Assembly (NCBI GenBank): GCA_016875555.1
Contig: VGPG01000001.1
Coordinates: 24,001 to 88,000 of the forward strand
Source: Chloroflexota bacterium
Lineage (GTDB): Bacteria; Chloroflexota; Chloroflexia; Chloroflexales; Roseiflexaceae
Length of the DNA stretch: 64,000 bases
Direction: 5' to 3'
Part shown: piece by piece, positions 11,801 to 18,644 of the stretch
Position numbering within the stretch: the stretch's first letter is position 1
How the letters are laid out: each line of letters opens with the position of its first letter
The notes under the pieces: model-generated
What the model was told of the DNA's origin: nothing
What the model saw: only the letters and a program-made list of their open reading frames with translations
Database searches by the model: none
Translations under genes and position numbers: made by a program

Positions 11801-12705
11801 CGCAACTGTTGCACCACATCTACGAGTGCCCAATCATCATTCGAATCAGCAAAATGGCTATGGAGTTTGACCAACAGTTGCTCTGCACTCTGCCCATCCA
11901 CATTCAACCGATTGAATATTTGGCCAAACCATTCCCACAACCAACCACTCCGAATGACGATGTCTGTCGGCGTCTTTGATTGGTGATACGCATCCACCAT
12001 GGCATCGAGCCAGCGTGGACGCCCGGCTAACGACACAACGGTGTCATCTTTGGCCAGTGTGTCCGCAAACGCATCGCTACAATGGGTCCGCACATATGCA
12101 ATCACGTCAGCTGGTGCTACCGGCCGGATTGCCCGAATCTCGGCACTGGCAAACCATGACCGAAACAGCGATACTGCCTCGCTCCGACAACTCAAGACCC
12201 AACGTGCCTGCGATCCTAGCGTATTCATCACCGAAGACAAATGTGAGAGCGCCATCAGTTGTACATCGTGCGGTAGCTGTTCTAAACCGTCAACAAGGAC
12301 AACCAATGAGCGATTTGCTAACTCACGCCATGAGGGCGGTGCACCGCATCCATACATGGATTGGATGGTTTGTTCGAGTGAGTCAACATATTGCCGCAGG
12401 TCAATATAGATAGGGAGATACGCCGCGCTCTTTTGTTTGATGGCACGGGTATCGCTTATCGCAGACTCAGCAAGTTGTTGAGCCAACTGCACCATCATCG
12501 TCGTCTTGCCTGAACCTGCCGGTCCAATCAACAACAACCGTGAATGCTGCTCAAATGCTTGCCGTACCGTGGTCGGTTGCTGACGTCCACGATCGTTGGT
12601 GATTGGATGTACCGAAAGCGATAACGTACCGCGTCCCGTCTGCGAGACTGGTAAATCATGTACTGCGGCAAGATATGTTTTTATCCACGTGGCCACATCG
12701 CTCAT
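5872..12705 (-). CDS. Giant NACHT/STAND-type NTPase with a long TPR array
   Basis: A 2277-residue protein. After about 50 residues an NTPase module begins: Walker A GPAGSGKTT at residues 61-69, Walker B-like SLVVLVDGLEQLP at about 133-145, and an arginine-containing sensor-like strand RWVLSCRSE at about 169-176. This is the order of NACHT/STAND signal-transduction ATPases. After a helical linker (to about 440) the protein is almost entirely tetratricopeptide repeats, on the order of fifty units of about 34 residues with the usual A-x-x-x-P consensus. The array is interrupted near residues 1990-2050 by a charged, proline-rich linker (EKEVVVFDERVAL, PESPDEPAQPP) and ends in a basic tail. STAND proteins oligomerise when their repeat sensor binds a ligand. 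The next gene encodes a TPR-caspase-like protease, an obvious candidate output. Confidence 0.85.
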   Translation of the reverse strand: MSDVATWIKTYLAAVHDLPVSQTGRGTLSLSVHPITNDRGRQQPTTVRQAFEQHSRLLLIGPAGSGKTTMMVQLAQQLAESAISDTRAIKQKSAAYLPIYIDLRQYVDSLEQTIQSMYGCGAPPSWRELANRSLVVLVDGLEQLPHDVQLMALSHLSSVMNTLGSQARWVLSCRSEAVSLFRSWFASAEIRAIRPVAPADVIAYVRTHCSDAFADTLAKDDTVVSLAGRPRWLDAMVDAYHQSKTPTDIVIRSGWLWEWFGQIFNRLNVDGQSAEQLLVKLHSHFADSNDDWALVDVVQQLRTAISSNAVIAHQILGAPATDADVVALQALMSVGLMQFDYEQQLVSYRHVMVRSAVRARIWLQKNPADWTVTQIAGDDDALAVALDLAEQRPQVIKRLLELGMARPAVKSIIHGPHAAQVKSLLQSAGATSASTRMEIAEIMQAEGAFTQARQQLEGITGDQRNDSTVIRRIAELAMRQEDWPAAVQAYEYVARLQPDDLHGRTQLAVAYGKMGSLDAATGSLKSLLRTYRQHGATVAKELGNLYMRQQDYTAALDAYNEAMRDVSDDPALYRAKSQVLETLGRVNEAHELLQGAVKSVGDHPDILVALARTSLRRHEHATAKSFVEKALQHAPFDANTHAVLARVRMANGDSAGAWVAAQRAVELQPHDDRLYIELGEISQQHGEVDAAIAAYHKAIELSPHNIDAQRALARLLQQCGQNDEAVQVVSKGLIQRPNEAALHGDLAGLLWSRGDYDGALTTYRRAMALAPYDSTYVHAMAKSLVEVGRYREATDAYNKAIGIDGDNIELLVDAVAVYKRLGLLDQGEAIVQRGLIHHSTNPTLLRTAAQVALARGERPRARQYLSKAVWQNRHDEQTWLAVAQLHIAERKWSKSLFALQRIVDIATNPLVLTALGQALAGAGRIAEAISSFVQSLQHKPDSIETLLAYSNTLASQHRYDEAYDLAHKAHTIDASNVDAMVQLAQLAVHTNRVDEATELFQNATRLAPQRIDVQCAHSKFMYDQGLFTQAWQIAQQALGIESNSVSALVIAADALRALNRMGEAHELYQQAYALDATNEGVLAGLRDVALHFNDLSQAADAAQRLVSLMPKSAIHHMRFGEVLTAMGVPEAAIIEFQQALDIERSAPQSKSTTKPVMAQTYAQMSKAYAKSARWSEARECAEQAVEYDVENGENHALLGEALLGLDLRSAAVSSYRKAVQKRPNNAAWQYMLGSLLYQIGSHNDAVSALQKAVELSGNAEYYHTLGRSYLAVGQSKHAIVAFEKALQKRPTAHHWRADLADVHVARGRHHEAIAEIDRALEVAMDHPALWRKRAELHLNQNNPEQAADDVIEALRRDANDVDALILMSQIMQRQQNLPRALEAAERAVKHHSTHGEARYQLAAVLRELGRFREVIPHMIVALRSNDHRTEWWVTFAEDYERVNDAAHAAQCMERAVELAPNDVSLVYRFGVLLLQAEEYDAAEQELRYVIAKHPTGADAISGLAEVMLAKHHIDEAETLAKQAVALQGDISEYWRVLSRVLRAKGEFTNALNAARKAHELDREYGPSALAYGILLIDNDYFDEAAQVFTRAVDANDGIAVYHLCLGMALRQQVPLPRDLDAFTRHSSDQQIKLMAALQSFERALIIEGDHPRGIFERGVALQMLARHDEAVDSFDAAAALQGDVDPRPLSGDAVDASMIAQNDLAAHIRQRRAMSLAFLERYTEALEDMRYVLAGAPLSVYDQYTYGRIAFMAGDISVAESALKIAATALPAHAGVQQWYGRLLMRVDRVKEAIVALEQAQELVPDSGALSAMLRNAYLADGRVDRAISAAQRATRYEPNNAEHHYELAQLYMQTARTREARASVIAAITLKGDMVDWHMLLGDACMQLGMFDNARSAYLSASNVDPKRTAPLYALSRLLVLIGRVQDAITNLEQAIERNPNNPDWHLELAAHYENVGNRDGAHRAYKDAVRYGNDKATYTRALTKFESKYPTKEKASEKEVVVFDERVALPVIQDHQIVVDVPESPDEPAQPPVKAPIIFSNDVERYLTLGDVNMAQHMYASAIEDYQSALAIDAFNVAALARIGQAYMTMGNDVEAHKSFIAAISHDRNCVEAHAGLAKIAIKRAEWEDAFEHLRLAMYVEAHVVAHRIALAEVLHALKRTDEARELLVQMMTHLPADVEQLLLFADIASKLNLRDEAIEAAEQAVRLDGQNAQGFMALGRIQHKYKDDRKALWAFQQAHKLDPSLKEAQQMIARLGPLSFWRKQIGDRSRVKEK

Positions 12706-12725
12706 AGGTAACTTTTCAATTCAGC

Positions 12726-12746
12726 CATTGTGTCGTCTTGACACAA
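12726..12746. repeat. Short perfect inverted repeat upstream of the NACHT-TPR gene
   Basis: ATTGTGTC and GACACAAT form an 8-bp inverted repeat with a 5-base loop, 21 bases before the NACHT-TPR start on the minus strand. It could be a small RNA hairpin in the leader or a protein-binding site. No strong ribosome-binding site is visible for the NACHT gene. Confidence 0.45.
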
Positions 12747-12782
12747 TACATGCGTGTCCCCCAAAGTACCTATCGGTATACA

Positions 12783-12813
12783 CGGTGACATGGAGCGTTC
12801 ACATCCATGTCAC
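12783..12813 (-). terminator. Hairpin between the sensor-like gene and the NACHT-TPR gene
   Basis: GGTGACATGG and CCATGTCACC pair as a 10-bp stem around an 11-base loop, 13 bases after the stop of the membrane protein. No T-run follows, so it may be a partial terminator or an mRNA-stabilising hairpin that sets the ratio of sensor to NTPase rather than an end of transcription. Confidence 0.4.
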
Positions 12814-12825
12814 CGCATCCTACTC

Positions 12826-14193
12826 TCACGCAACCACCTGAGCGGTTCGACAAAACCGTACAACCATATCCGCAAAAATCATCATGATGCGCTGCACACC
12901 CTCGTCATCGACTGCGCCGTGCACCACCAACGCATAGTTCTGTGATGCATGCTGGACCAACGGCACAACCAGTACACCACGACCATGATCGGTAATCATC
13001 TGTTGGTCGACGACTGCTTCGTGAATGTAGCCAACTTGTTCGAATGTGAGTGCACCGACCAAATCCTCTTCTTCGGGAGTCTGCCATTGTGCCTCAACGC
13101 CACCTTCACGCGTCAAACGCACCATCGCCATCCCCTGCAACCCCAACACATCTACCAGGTGTCGACTCGCCTCAACCTGTGTGACCGTTGGTTCGCTCTG
13201 ACCCGTCATCCGCCACAACACCATCATGGCCTGTTGATCGCGCTCACGTCGCTCACTGTCCATCAATGTGGCACTGCGCAAGCGCACCAAGACCAACAGC
13301 TGTGCTAATGCGTCATGTTGCATGTAGTCCAACATGGCGGGATGGCGATGGATCATCAGATGGCAACGCTCAGCCCCGTGTGATGAACTAATCACTAGGT
13401 AATCGTCACTCTTCCCGTAGTTGGGCAGTGATTCACCATTCATGTAAAACTCAACCGACGTTCCAGCGATGTTTTGTGCTAACTCGCGCGCCATTTGCAT
13501 TAACTCTTGATTGGTGCGCGCATCAACCACACTCAAACTACTCCGCTGCCACTCCACAAAGCGATCTGCATTTGGTACCGCTTTCATCGTGGGTAACATC
13601 GTCTGATTCACACCGGTGTACAAACATGTGACAGCACTCGTCAACATGTTGCTCATCCACGCCACTGCAATCCCAACCACAAACTGCGCTAACAAGACCA
13701 CCATCCAACCATCACTTACCACTGGTGCATCAGCAATGCCTACCAATAACAAGGTGATGATGCCGATACAGGTCGCAGCAACACTATCTCGGAACCCACC
13801 GTGGAGTGCGCCAAGTGGAATCAGAATCAGCGGTAATCCGATAATCGGACTCACTACACCGCCCGTCACCGTGATCAACAACGCAACCACTGCACCATCT
13901 ACGGCGAGGCGTACACCGTATGGCATCACCACACGATGCACCATGACCAACATCAGCACTGACATAATCAGCGCTACGATAATGCCAATCTGTTGACTCA
14001 CCGTGCTCCCAACTACTGCACTGAGTCCTACGGCAATTAACAACCCGCGTGTCACTACAATTGCTTGCCCCAAAATATCTTGTAAGCGCTGCTCCAACTG
14101 CATTAACCGCGTTGGTGGGAGCTCACTAATCACCTGAGGCAACCGCCACGACACACCACTACTGATTATTGGCTGATATGGTACGTACATCAC
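12826..14193 (-). CDS. Multi-TM sensor-like protein with GAF-like cytoplasmic part
   Basis: A 455-residue protein. Residues about 44-190 are five or six hydrophobic segments (LLIAVGLSAVVGS, IIVALIMSVLMLVMV, VVALLITVTGGVV, LPLILIPLGALHGG, IGIITLLLVGIAD, VVLLAQFVVGIAVAWM). The cytoplasmic remainder alternates helices and strands in a way that resembles two divergent GAF-like modules (about 225-310 and 340-450). No histidine kinase, GGDEF, HD or other output domain can be seen. The architecture resembles the input half of a membrane sensor kinase whose output has been lost. It is the first gene of the operon with the NACHT-TPR NTPase and the caspase-like protease, and a strong promoter lies upstream. 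The GAF assignment is tentative. Confidence 0.65.
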   Translation of the reverse strand: MMYVPYQPIISSGVSWRLPQVISELPPTRLMQLEQRLQDILGQAIVVTRGLLIAVGLSAVVGSTVSQQIGIIVALIMSVLMLVMVHRVVMPYGVRLAVDGAVVALLITVTGGVVSPIIGLPLILIPLGALHGGFRDSVAATCIGIITLLLVGIADAPVVSDGWMVVLLAQFVVGIAVAWMSNMLTSAVTCLYTGVNQTMLPTMKAVPNADRFVEWQRSSLSVVDARTNQELMQMARELAQNIAGTSVEFYMNGESLPNYGKSDDYLVISSSHGAERCHLMIHRHPAMLDYMQHDALAQLLVLVRLRSATLMDSERRERDQQAMMVLWRMTGQSEPTVTQVEASRHLVDVLGLQGMAMVRLTREGGVEAQWQTPEEEDLVGALTFEQVGYIHEAVVDQQMITDHGRGVLVVPLVQHASQNYALVVHGAVDDEGVQRIMMIFADMVVRFCRTAQVVA

Positions 14194-14224
14194 TCACCTC
14201 TCATCATTGGTGACTTTATATCTT

Positions 14225-14311
14225 AGATTACAATTAGATTACAGACTAGTGATGATGAGTATATGATGAATTATGACAAATGTCAAGTGGTTTGTAATCT
14301 TTCTGTAATTT
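14225..14311. promoter_or_regulatory. Symmetric operator-like array of four 8-bp half-sites
   Basis: AGATTACA occurs at 14225-14232 and again at 14236-14243, one helical turn (11 bp) apart. Its reverse complement TGTAATCT is at 14293-14300, with a near copy TGTAATTT 11 bp further at 14304-14311. The two pairs mirror each other around position 14268, which falls in the spacer of the promoter at 14258-14286. Direct repeats phased at 11 bp are the usual binding pattern of OmpR/PhoB-type response regulators; that regulator type is inference. Confidence 0.6.
14258..14286 (-). promoter_or_regulatory. Strong sigma-A-type promoter for the sensor/NACHT/protease operon
   Basis: On the minus strand TTGACA (14281-14286) is separated by 17 bases from TATACT (14258-14263). 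Transcription would start near 14250 and reach the ATG at 14193 after about 57 bases. A good ribosome-binding site (GAGAGGTGAG) precedes that ATG. Confidence 0.7.
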
Positions 14312-14392
14312 TTACAGAGTAAAATAGCTACTTATGATTAATTTTTAATTTCATAAATGTTGTTTATGCATTACAAAGCACAATACACAACG

Positions 14393-14454
14393 ACATCATC
14401 CTCTCCTTTCTGCGGAGTACCACCAGGGCACGCTACAGATGGGAGAGGGTGATG
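14393..14454 (-). terminator. Large imperfect hairpin downstream of PBP2
   Basis: CATCATCCTCTCC at 14393-14405 pairs with GGAGAGGGTGATG at 14442-14454, one G-U pair included, around a loop of about 36 bases. It begins 26 bases beyond the PBP2 stop in the minus direction, as expected for the end of the mre-PBP2 transcript, but there is only a weakly T-rich tract after it. Confidence 0.4.
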
Positions 14455-14479
14455 TTGCAAACGTGGGTGCGCGGCTGAA

Positions 14480-17182
14480 TTAGGAAGCGCGTCGATCTAA
14501 AATTTCGCTCGGTTCGAGCACATCTTGATTCACTGAATCGGGGAGTGGGAGCATTCCACGTTGACACCCAGCGGGGAGTGGCGTTGGTCCAGTCACACCA
14601 AAATACGCTTGCATGATTTGGGTGACCGCAGGCACGGCGATTGTTGACGATCCGTCATTCATGTCACCACTACCCTCACTCAAGAAGACCACTTGAATCT
14701 GCGGATTATCATAGGGTGCAAATCCCATAAACCACGAATGGCTTTGGCGCACAATTCCGGTGGTGCCATTAGGATAGCGCACGGTAATTTCGGGACCAAA
14801 CTCAGCGGTACCCGTTTTGCCGGCAATCAAAAGACCCGAGCACTCTTGACGTGCAGACACATTAAAGCTTTCAACCACCGATCGGCGCATGCCAATGCGT
14901 GAGACTTCATAGAAGGCCGGATTAAAGTCGAGTGTCCGAATCAGTTCCGGTTCGATTTCTTGGATAATTCGACCATCAGGCGCCACAATAGCTTTGACGA
15001 TTTGTGGTCGATAGATTTTTCCGTTATTTGCAATCGCCGCACCTGCCATGGCAAGTTGTAGTGGCGTCGCCTCTAAGTTCCCTTGGCCAATCGATGCATT
15101 GTATGTATCACCGGTAGTCCAGGCGGCACGCAACGCCTGTTGCTTCCAACCTGGTGTAGGTACGCGACCAGGTTGTTCGCCAAACATCTTCACGCCAGTG
15201 GGTTGCCCAAAGCCAAACTTTGTCAGGCCATCAGCAAGCTTATTAATTTGTAGTCCTTGCGGAATAGTCTGTTCGTTGACATTCAGATTGACCACACCCT
15301 CTTTATTGCCGCCGGCCACCGTCATAAAGAAGATATTAGATGAGCGCATCAAGGCTTCGGTCACATCAATCCACCCATTATCACGTGGAACAGCATTCAC
15401 AAATCGATAGAAGCGGTCTTCAACGTATTGGTCTTTGAGGATTAACTCACCAGGATCGCGAATCTTGGTCGTTGGCAAGATGATTTGTTCTTGGAGTGCG
15501 ATCACCGCATCAAATTGTTTGAGCGTTGATCCAGGTGGATACTGCCCTGAAATGACACGGTTTGTCAGGGGTGCCAAACGTTGATTTTCGGCACGTTGTG
15601 CTGGTGGTGGATTCAGCAATGCGACGAGTTCATCAGCACGACTCGCATCCACCCAAATGTTATTGTCATACGCCGGCCAACTTGTCATGGCCAAAATGCG
15701 CCCGGTATTGACTTCAATGACCACAGCCGCGCCACTCTGCATGGGCAGGTAGCTCCGTTTGTAGGATGTCTCGTCAGTAATACTCACTCGACGACGTTCG
15801 GCTTCTCGAATCCAGTTGCGCATAATTTGCTCGACCTGACGTTGAAACTCAATGTCAATCGTCAAAATCAAGCTATCGCCGTCGCGTGTGGGTTGCACGA
15901 CTTGCGAATCACGGACTGGACGGCCCAAATTATCAACCAACACGGCCTCAATACCCATTTGGCCGCGCATCTGCTCTTCATAACTGGCTTCGATGCCACT
16001 TTTCCCAATTTGGTCATTATTCAAGTAGCGGGGAATACCCAACTCAAACGGGTTGATTTTTTTCTGCAAAATACCACATTCGACCGAATTCCCAATCGAG
16101 TCCAGCAGGCCAGCCACCCACGACCGTGCGGGATTTTGGCGAACCAACTCACACGAACCAACACGACCTATGTACCCCAACACGTGCGAAATAGACTGCA
16201 CATCACTGCTCAGTGGGTAGCGCCGACGATAGTCTTGTTCGATGACCACACCCGGCAAATTCGCCGTATTCTCCTTCAAAACCATGGCCACTGTACGGGG
16301 CACATCGCGCACCACAATAATGGTTTGATAGCGTGGCGTATCGCTGGTACGGACCAACTGCTCAATCGGGTTTTCTAGGGTTAACGTACGTGTGAACTGT
16401 TCACTCAACCGCAACGCATCAACCACCGACGATGGCAAGACATCACCGGTCAACCAGGTGCGCACCGCAACATCGTCGATTTGCGTGGTAATCTCCTCAC
16501 CAAAGACCCGAATGAGGTCGTTACGAAGTTCAGGGCGTTGGTTCACCTGCATCGCCGGTGAAATCACCAGTGTACCGGTAATCTCAAGTGCGCTACTCAA
16601 ATCGGCCAACGCACTATCGACATCGCGCAATAAAGCAGCATCATCACTTTCGATAGGAGCATTCCAGCGTGGTACATACCGCACGATCGGTGCATGCCGT
16701 TCGACAATTTGTGTGGCGCCAAACAGGTCTTCCGGATTGACGGTAATCTGCAGTGGCAAGACTTGTTCGTTTTTTACGAAGCGATCGAGTGATTCTTCAC
16801 CAAGGGTGGTCTGTAACGCATCACGGAGCACTTTGTCGTTATCGAGCACGATTGCCGGTGAGATTGTCAGCGTGTTTGTAATGCCAAGAACTTGACTGAG
16901 TTGTGCAAATACCTGTGTGCGAGCCACTGATCCCTCAGGTGGCAAATCACTCACCTGAATGGCCACCGTATATATCGGCATATTCTCAGCTAAGAGGGTT
17001 TTGCCGTCACTCGCATAAATCTCACCACGAATGGGACGAATCGGCACATATCGCGTTGTGTTGACCGATGTTGAATATCGGTAGCGATCAGCATCGGTGT
17101 CAACCATTTGTATTTGATACAGACGTGCACTCAATACGACAAAAATCAAGAGCACGATGAATTTTGGTAGAAACATTCGCAT
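14480..17182 (-). CDS. mrdA: Penicillin-binding protein 2 (class B PBP, elongation transpeptidase)
   Basis: A 900-residue protein with one N-terminal membrane anchor (residues 7-24) and then a PBP dimerisation region starting PIRGEIYASDGKTLLAEN. The transpeptidase domain has all three catalytic motifs: STLK with Ser at about residue 552, SSN in MRSSNIFF, and KTG at about 789 (AGKTGTAEFG). It cross-links peptidoglycan with the MreBCD elongation machinery, whose genes lie immediately upstream. It is considerably longer than the usual 600-700 residues. The excess lies between residues about 85 and 330, where residues 95-130 and 195-230 are similar to each other (both contain L-x-I-T-x-TL-x-ISPA and end in GEE), an internal duplication. 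Confidence 0.93.
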   Translation of the reverse strand: MRMFLPKFIVLLIFVVLSARLYQIQMVDTDADRYRYSTSVNTTRYVPIRPIRGEIYASDGKTLLAENMPIYTVAIQVSDLPPEGSVARTQVFAQLSQVLGITNTLTISPAIVLDNDKVLRDALQTTLGEESLDRFVKNEQVLPLQITVNPEDLFGATQIVERHAPIVRYVPRWNAPIESDDAALLRDVDSALADLSSALEITGTLVISPAMQVNQRPELRNDLIRVFGEEITTQIDDVAVRTWLTGDVLPSSVVDALRLSEQFTRTLTLENPIEQLVRTSDTPRYQTIIVVRDVPRTVAMVLKENTANLPGVVIEQDYRRRYPLSSDVQSISHVLGYIGRVGSCELVRQNPARSWVAGLLDSIGNSVECGILQKKINPFELGIPRYLNNDQIGKSGIEASYEEQMRGQMGIEAVLVDNLGRPVRDSQVVQPTRDGDSLILTIDIEFQRQVEQIMRNWIREAERRRVSITDETSYKRSYLPMQSGAAVVIEVNTGRILAMTSWPAYDNNIWVDASRADELVALLNPPPAQRAENQRLAPLTNRVISGQYPPGSTLKQFDAVIALQEQIILPTTKIRDPGELILKDQYVEDRFYRFVNAVPRDNGWIDVTEALMRSSNIFFMTVAGGNKEGVVNLNVNEQTIPQGLQINKLADGLTKFGFGQPTGVKMFGEQPGRVPTPGWKQQALRAAWTTGDTYNASIGQGNLEATPLQLAMAGAAIANNGKIYRPQIVKAIVAPDGRIIQEIEPELIRTLDFNPAFYEVSRIGMRRSVVESFNVSARQECSGLLIAGKTGTAEFGPEITVRYPNGTTGIVRQSHSWFMGFAPYDNPQIQVVFLSEGSGDMNDGSSTIAVPAVTQIMQAYFGVTGPTPLPAGCQRGMLPLPDSVNQDVLEPSEILDRRAS

Positions 17183-17204
17183 TGTTCACCTCACCGTATG
17201 TGCG

Positions 17205-17744
17205 CTAATACACGTCAATTGGAACCTCACCGCGCCGAATCGAACGTAACCAGCGCAACACCAAAAACACCGGTAACGCAGGCACCAACAGCACGAGCAA
17301 CTCGGGGATAAACACCACCACGCCGTATTCGATCACACTAAAGCCACTTATCAAAAGCCACATAAAGATCATATTTACCAGGTGATACACCACCCCACCC
17401 AGCAAGACAGCTGCTACCGGGAGAATCCATTTTTCACTGGTGATGCGGGCCAGAAGCACATAGACGACCATCATCGAAATGAGCAATTGTGCGGAATGCC
17501 ACCCCAACCATATCCCACCCAGCACATCAAGCATGAGTCCACCATAAAATGCCCACCGCGCCATGTGACTAAATGGTTCAATTAATACTTGGAGGACAAC
17601 CAACAGGAGCATGATGTTTACTGGCACTCCGAAGAGCGATGGAACAAGCAGTCGTTGCACCAACAAAATCATAACGATAAAGAGGATGATGCGAATTTCA
17701 AACCAAATATTCTCTTCTACTTTACGTCGCTTTGTATTATCCAT
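17205..17744 (-). CDS. mreD: Rod shape-determining protein MreD
   Basis: A 179-residue protein that is almost entirely hydrophobic after a charged start (MDNTKRRKVEENIW), with about five membrane segments, including WFEIRIILFIVMILLVQRLL and a GGLMLDVLGGIWLGWH segment typical of MreD. It is an inner-membrane part of the elongasome. The start overlaps the end of mreC by 28 bases, implying coupled translation. The identification is strengthened by the order mreB-mreC-mreD-PBP2. Confidence 0.88.
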   Translation of the reverse strand: MDNTKRRKVEENIWFEIRIILFIVMILLVQRLLVPSLFGVPVNIMLLLVVLQVLIEPFSHMARWAFYGGLMLDVLGGIWLGWHSAQLLISMMVVYVLLARITSEKWILPVAAVLLGGVVYHLVNMIFMWLLISGFSVIEYGVVVFIPELLVLLVPALPVFLVLRWLRSIRRGEVPIDVY

Positions 17745-18604
17745 ACGTAGTTCACCATTTCAGGATCAATAAACGGCTGAATATCAGCGACCTTATTCCG
17801 CCCATCAAGGCGTACTTCTTTGACGATCCCAACAGGAATATCAGAGGGAATAGCGGAGTTTGGTAGCGATGGTCCAAACAGCCGCGTCAATCCAGCAGTC
17901 ACCACGGTATCGCCGACCGCAACCTCTCCGTCACGCTCGATTTCAAACATGCGTAAGAGGCCATCGCGTGGAAGTGTCCCGCGTACAATGCCACGTACCA
18001 CCGTATCGCCACGGAAGACTTGCACACTCACAGAACTACTATAGTCGCTGACCAAAAGTAAATTTGCGTTACGCGGCCCAACCTCGTCAACGACTGCAAT
18101 CAATGCGGGGGGACTACTTTGTTGGCGACTAATCACCGCCATGCCAACTTGGACGCCATCTTCACTGCCCACACCAACAATGGCAATGCGTCGTCCATCG
18201 GCCAACGACTGTACGCCAATTTCACTGCCGATGAGTCGCCATGGATAACTTTGTTCGATACGAAGCTGTTCGCGCAGACGACGATTCTCAAGTTCGAGCT
18301 TGGGAATCCGGATAATTTGGGCTTTGAGATCGCTATTTTCTTTTGCGAGGGCGTCGCGTTCCTCGGCAATCCGCTGCAGATCGAGTGGGCCAGAAAACAA
18401 GGCAGTAATCTGCTGGTTGACCTGTTGAATCTGCCCCATCACCGGCATAATCTGACTCGAGATTGCACTTCGTACCGGAGTCAAGATGCCTTGGTGATCA
18501 AGCAAAAAGAAGAGCAGAGCCAAGAACAAAAACAGCCCAAATGCCGCCGAATTGCGCCATCCACCACCACCCGATCGGAATGACGAACGGTCACGCATAC
18601 CCAC
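17717..18604 (-). CDS. mreC: Rod shape-determining protein MreC
   Basis: A 295-residue protein with a glycine/serine-rich cytoplasmic start, one membrane segment (about residues 20-38, SAAFGLFLFLALLFFLLDH), and a coiled coil (about 68-100, AEERDALAKENSDLKAQI). A beta-rich extracytoplasmic domain follows, with LIGSEIGVQSLADGRRIAIVG and AVGDTVVTAGLTRLFG blocks typical of MreC. It scaffolds the peptidoglycan elongation complex outside the membrane. It lies 40 bases after mreB. Confidence 0.92.
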   Translation of the reverse strand: MGMRDRSSFRSGGGGWRNSAAFGLFLFLALLFFLLDHQGILTPVRSAISSQIMPVMGQIQQVNQQITALFSGPLDLQRIAEERDALAKENSDLKAQIIRIPKLELENRRLREQLRIEQSYPWRLIGSEIGVQSLADGRRIAIVGVGSEDGVQVGMAVISRQQSSPPALIAVVDEVGPRNANLLLVSDYSSSVSVQVFRGDTVVRGIVRGTLPRDGLLRMFEIERDGEVAVGDTVVTAGLTRLFGPSLPNSAIPSDIPVGIVKEVRLDGRNKVADIQPFIDPEMVNYVWIIQSDVK

Positions 18605-18644
18605 ACACCTCGTCTACAACAACTGTGTACTGTCTAACCACGAT

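Noticed and set aside
3261-14193. The NACHT/caspase genes as part of a mobile defence island
   Set aside because: No integrase, transposase, tRNA-associated repeat or other known defence gene is seen nearby; flanking genes are core functions, so island status is not supported although a defence role remains possible.
15581-16378. 265-codon plus-strand frame opposite PBP2
   Set aside because: Composition is typical of antisense translation (His/Asn-rich), and it is embedded in the PBP2 coding region.
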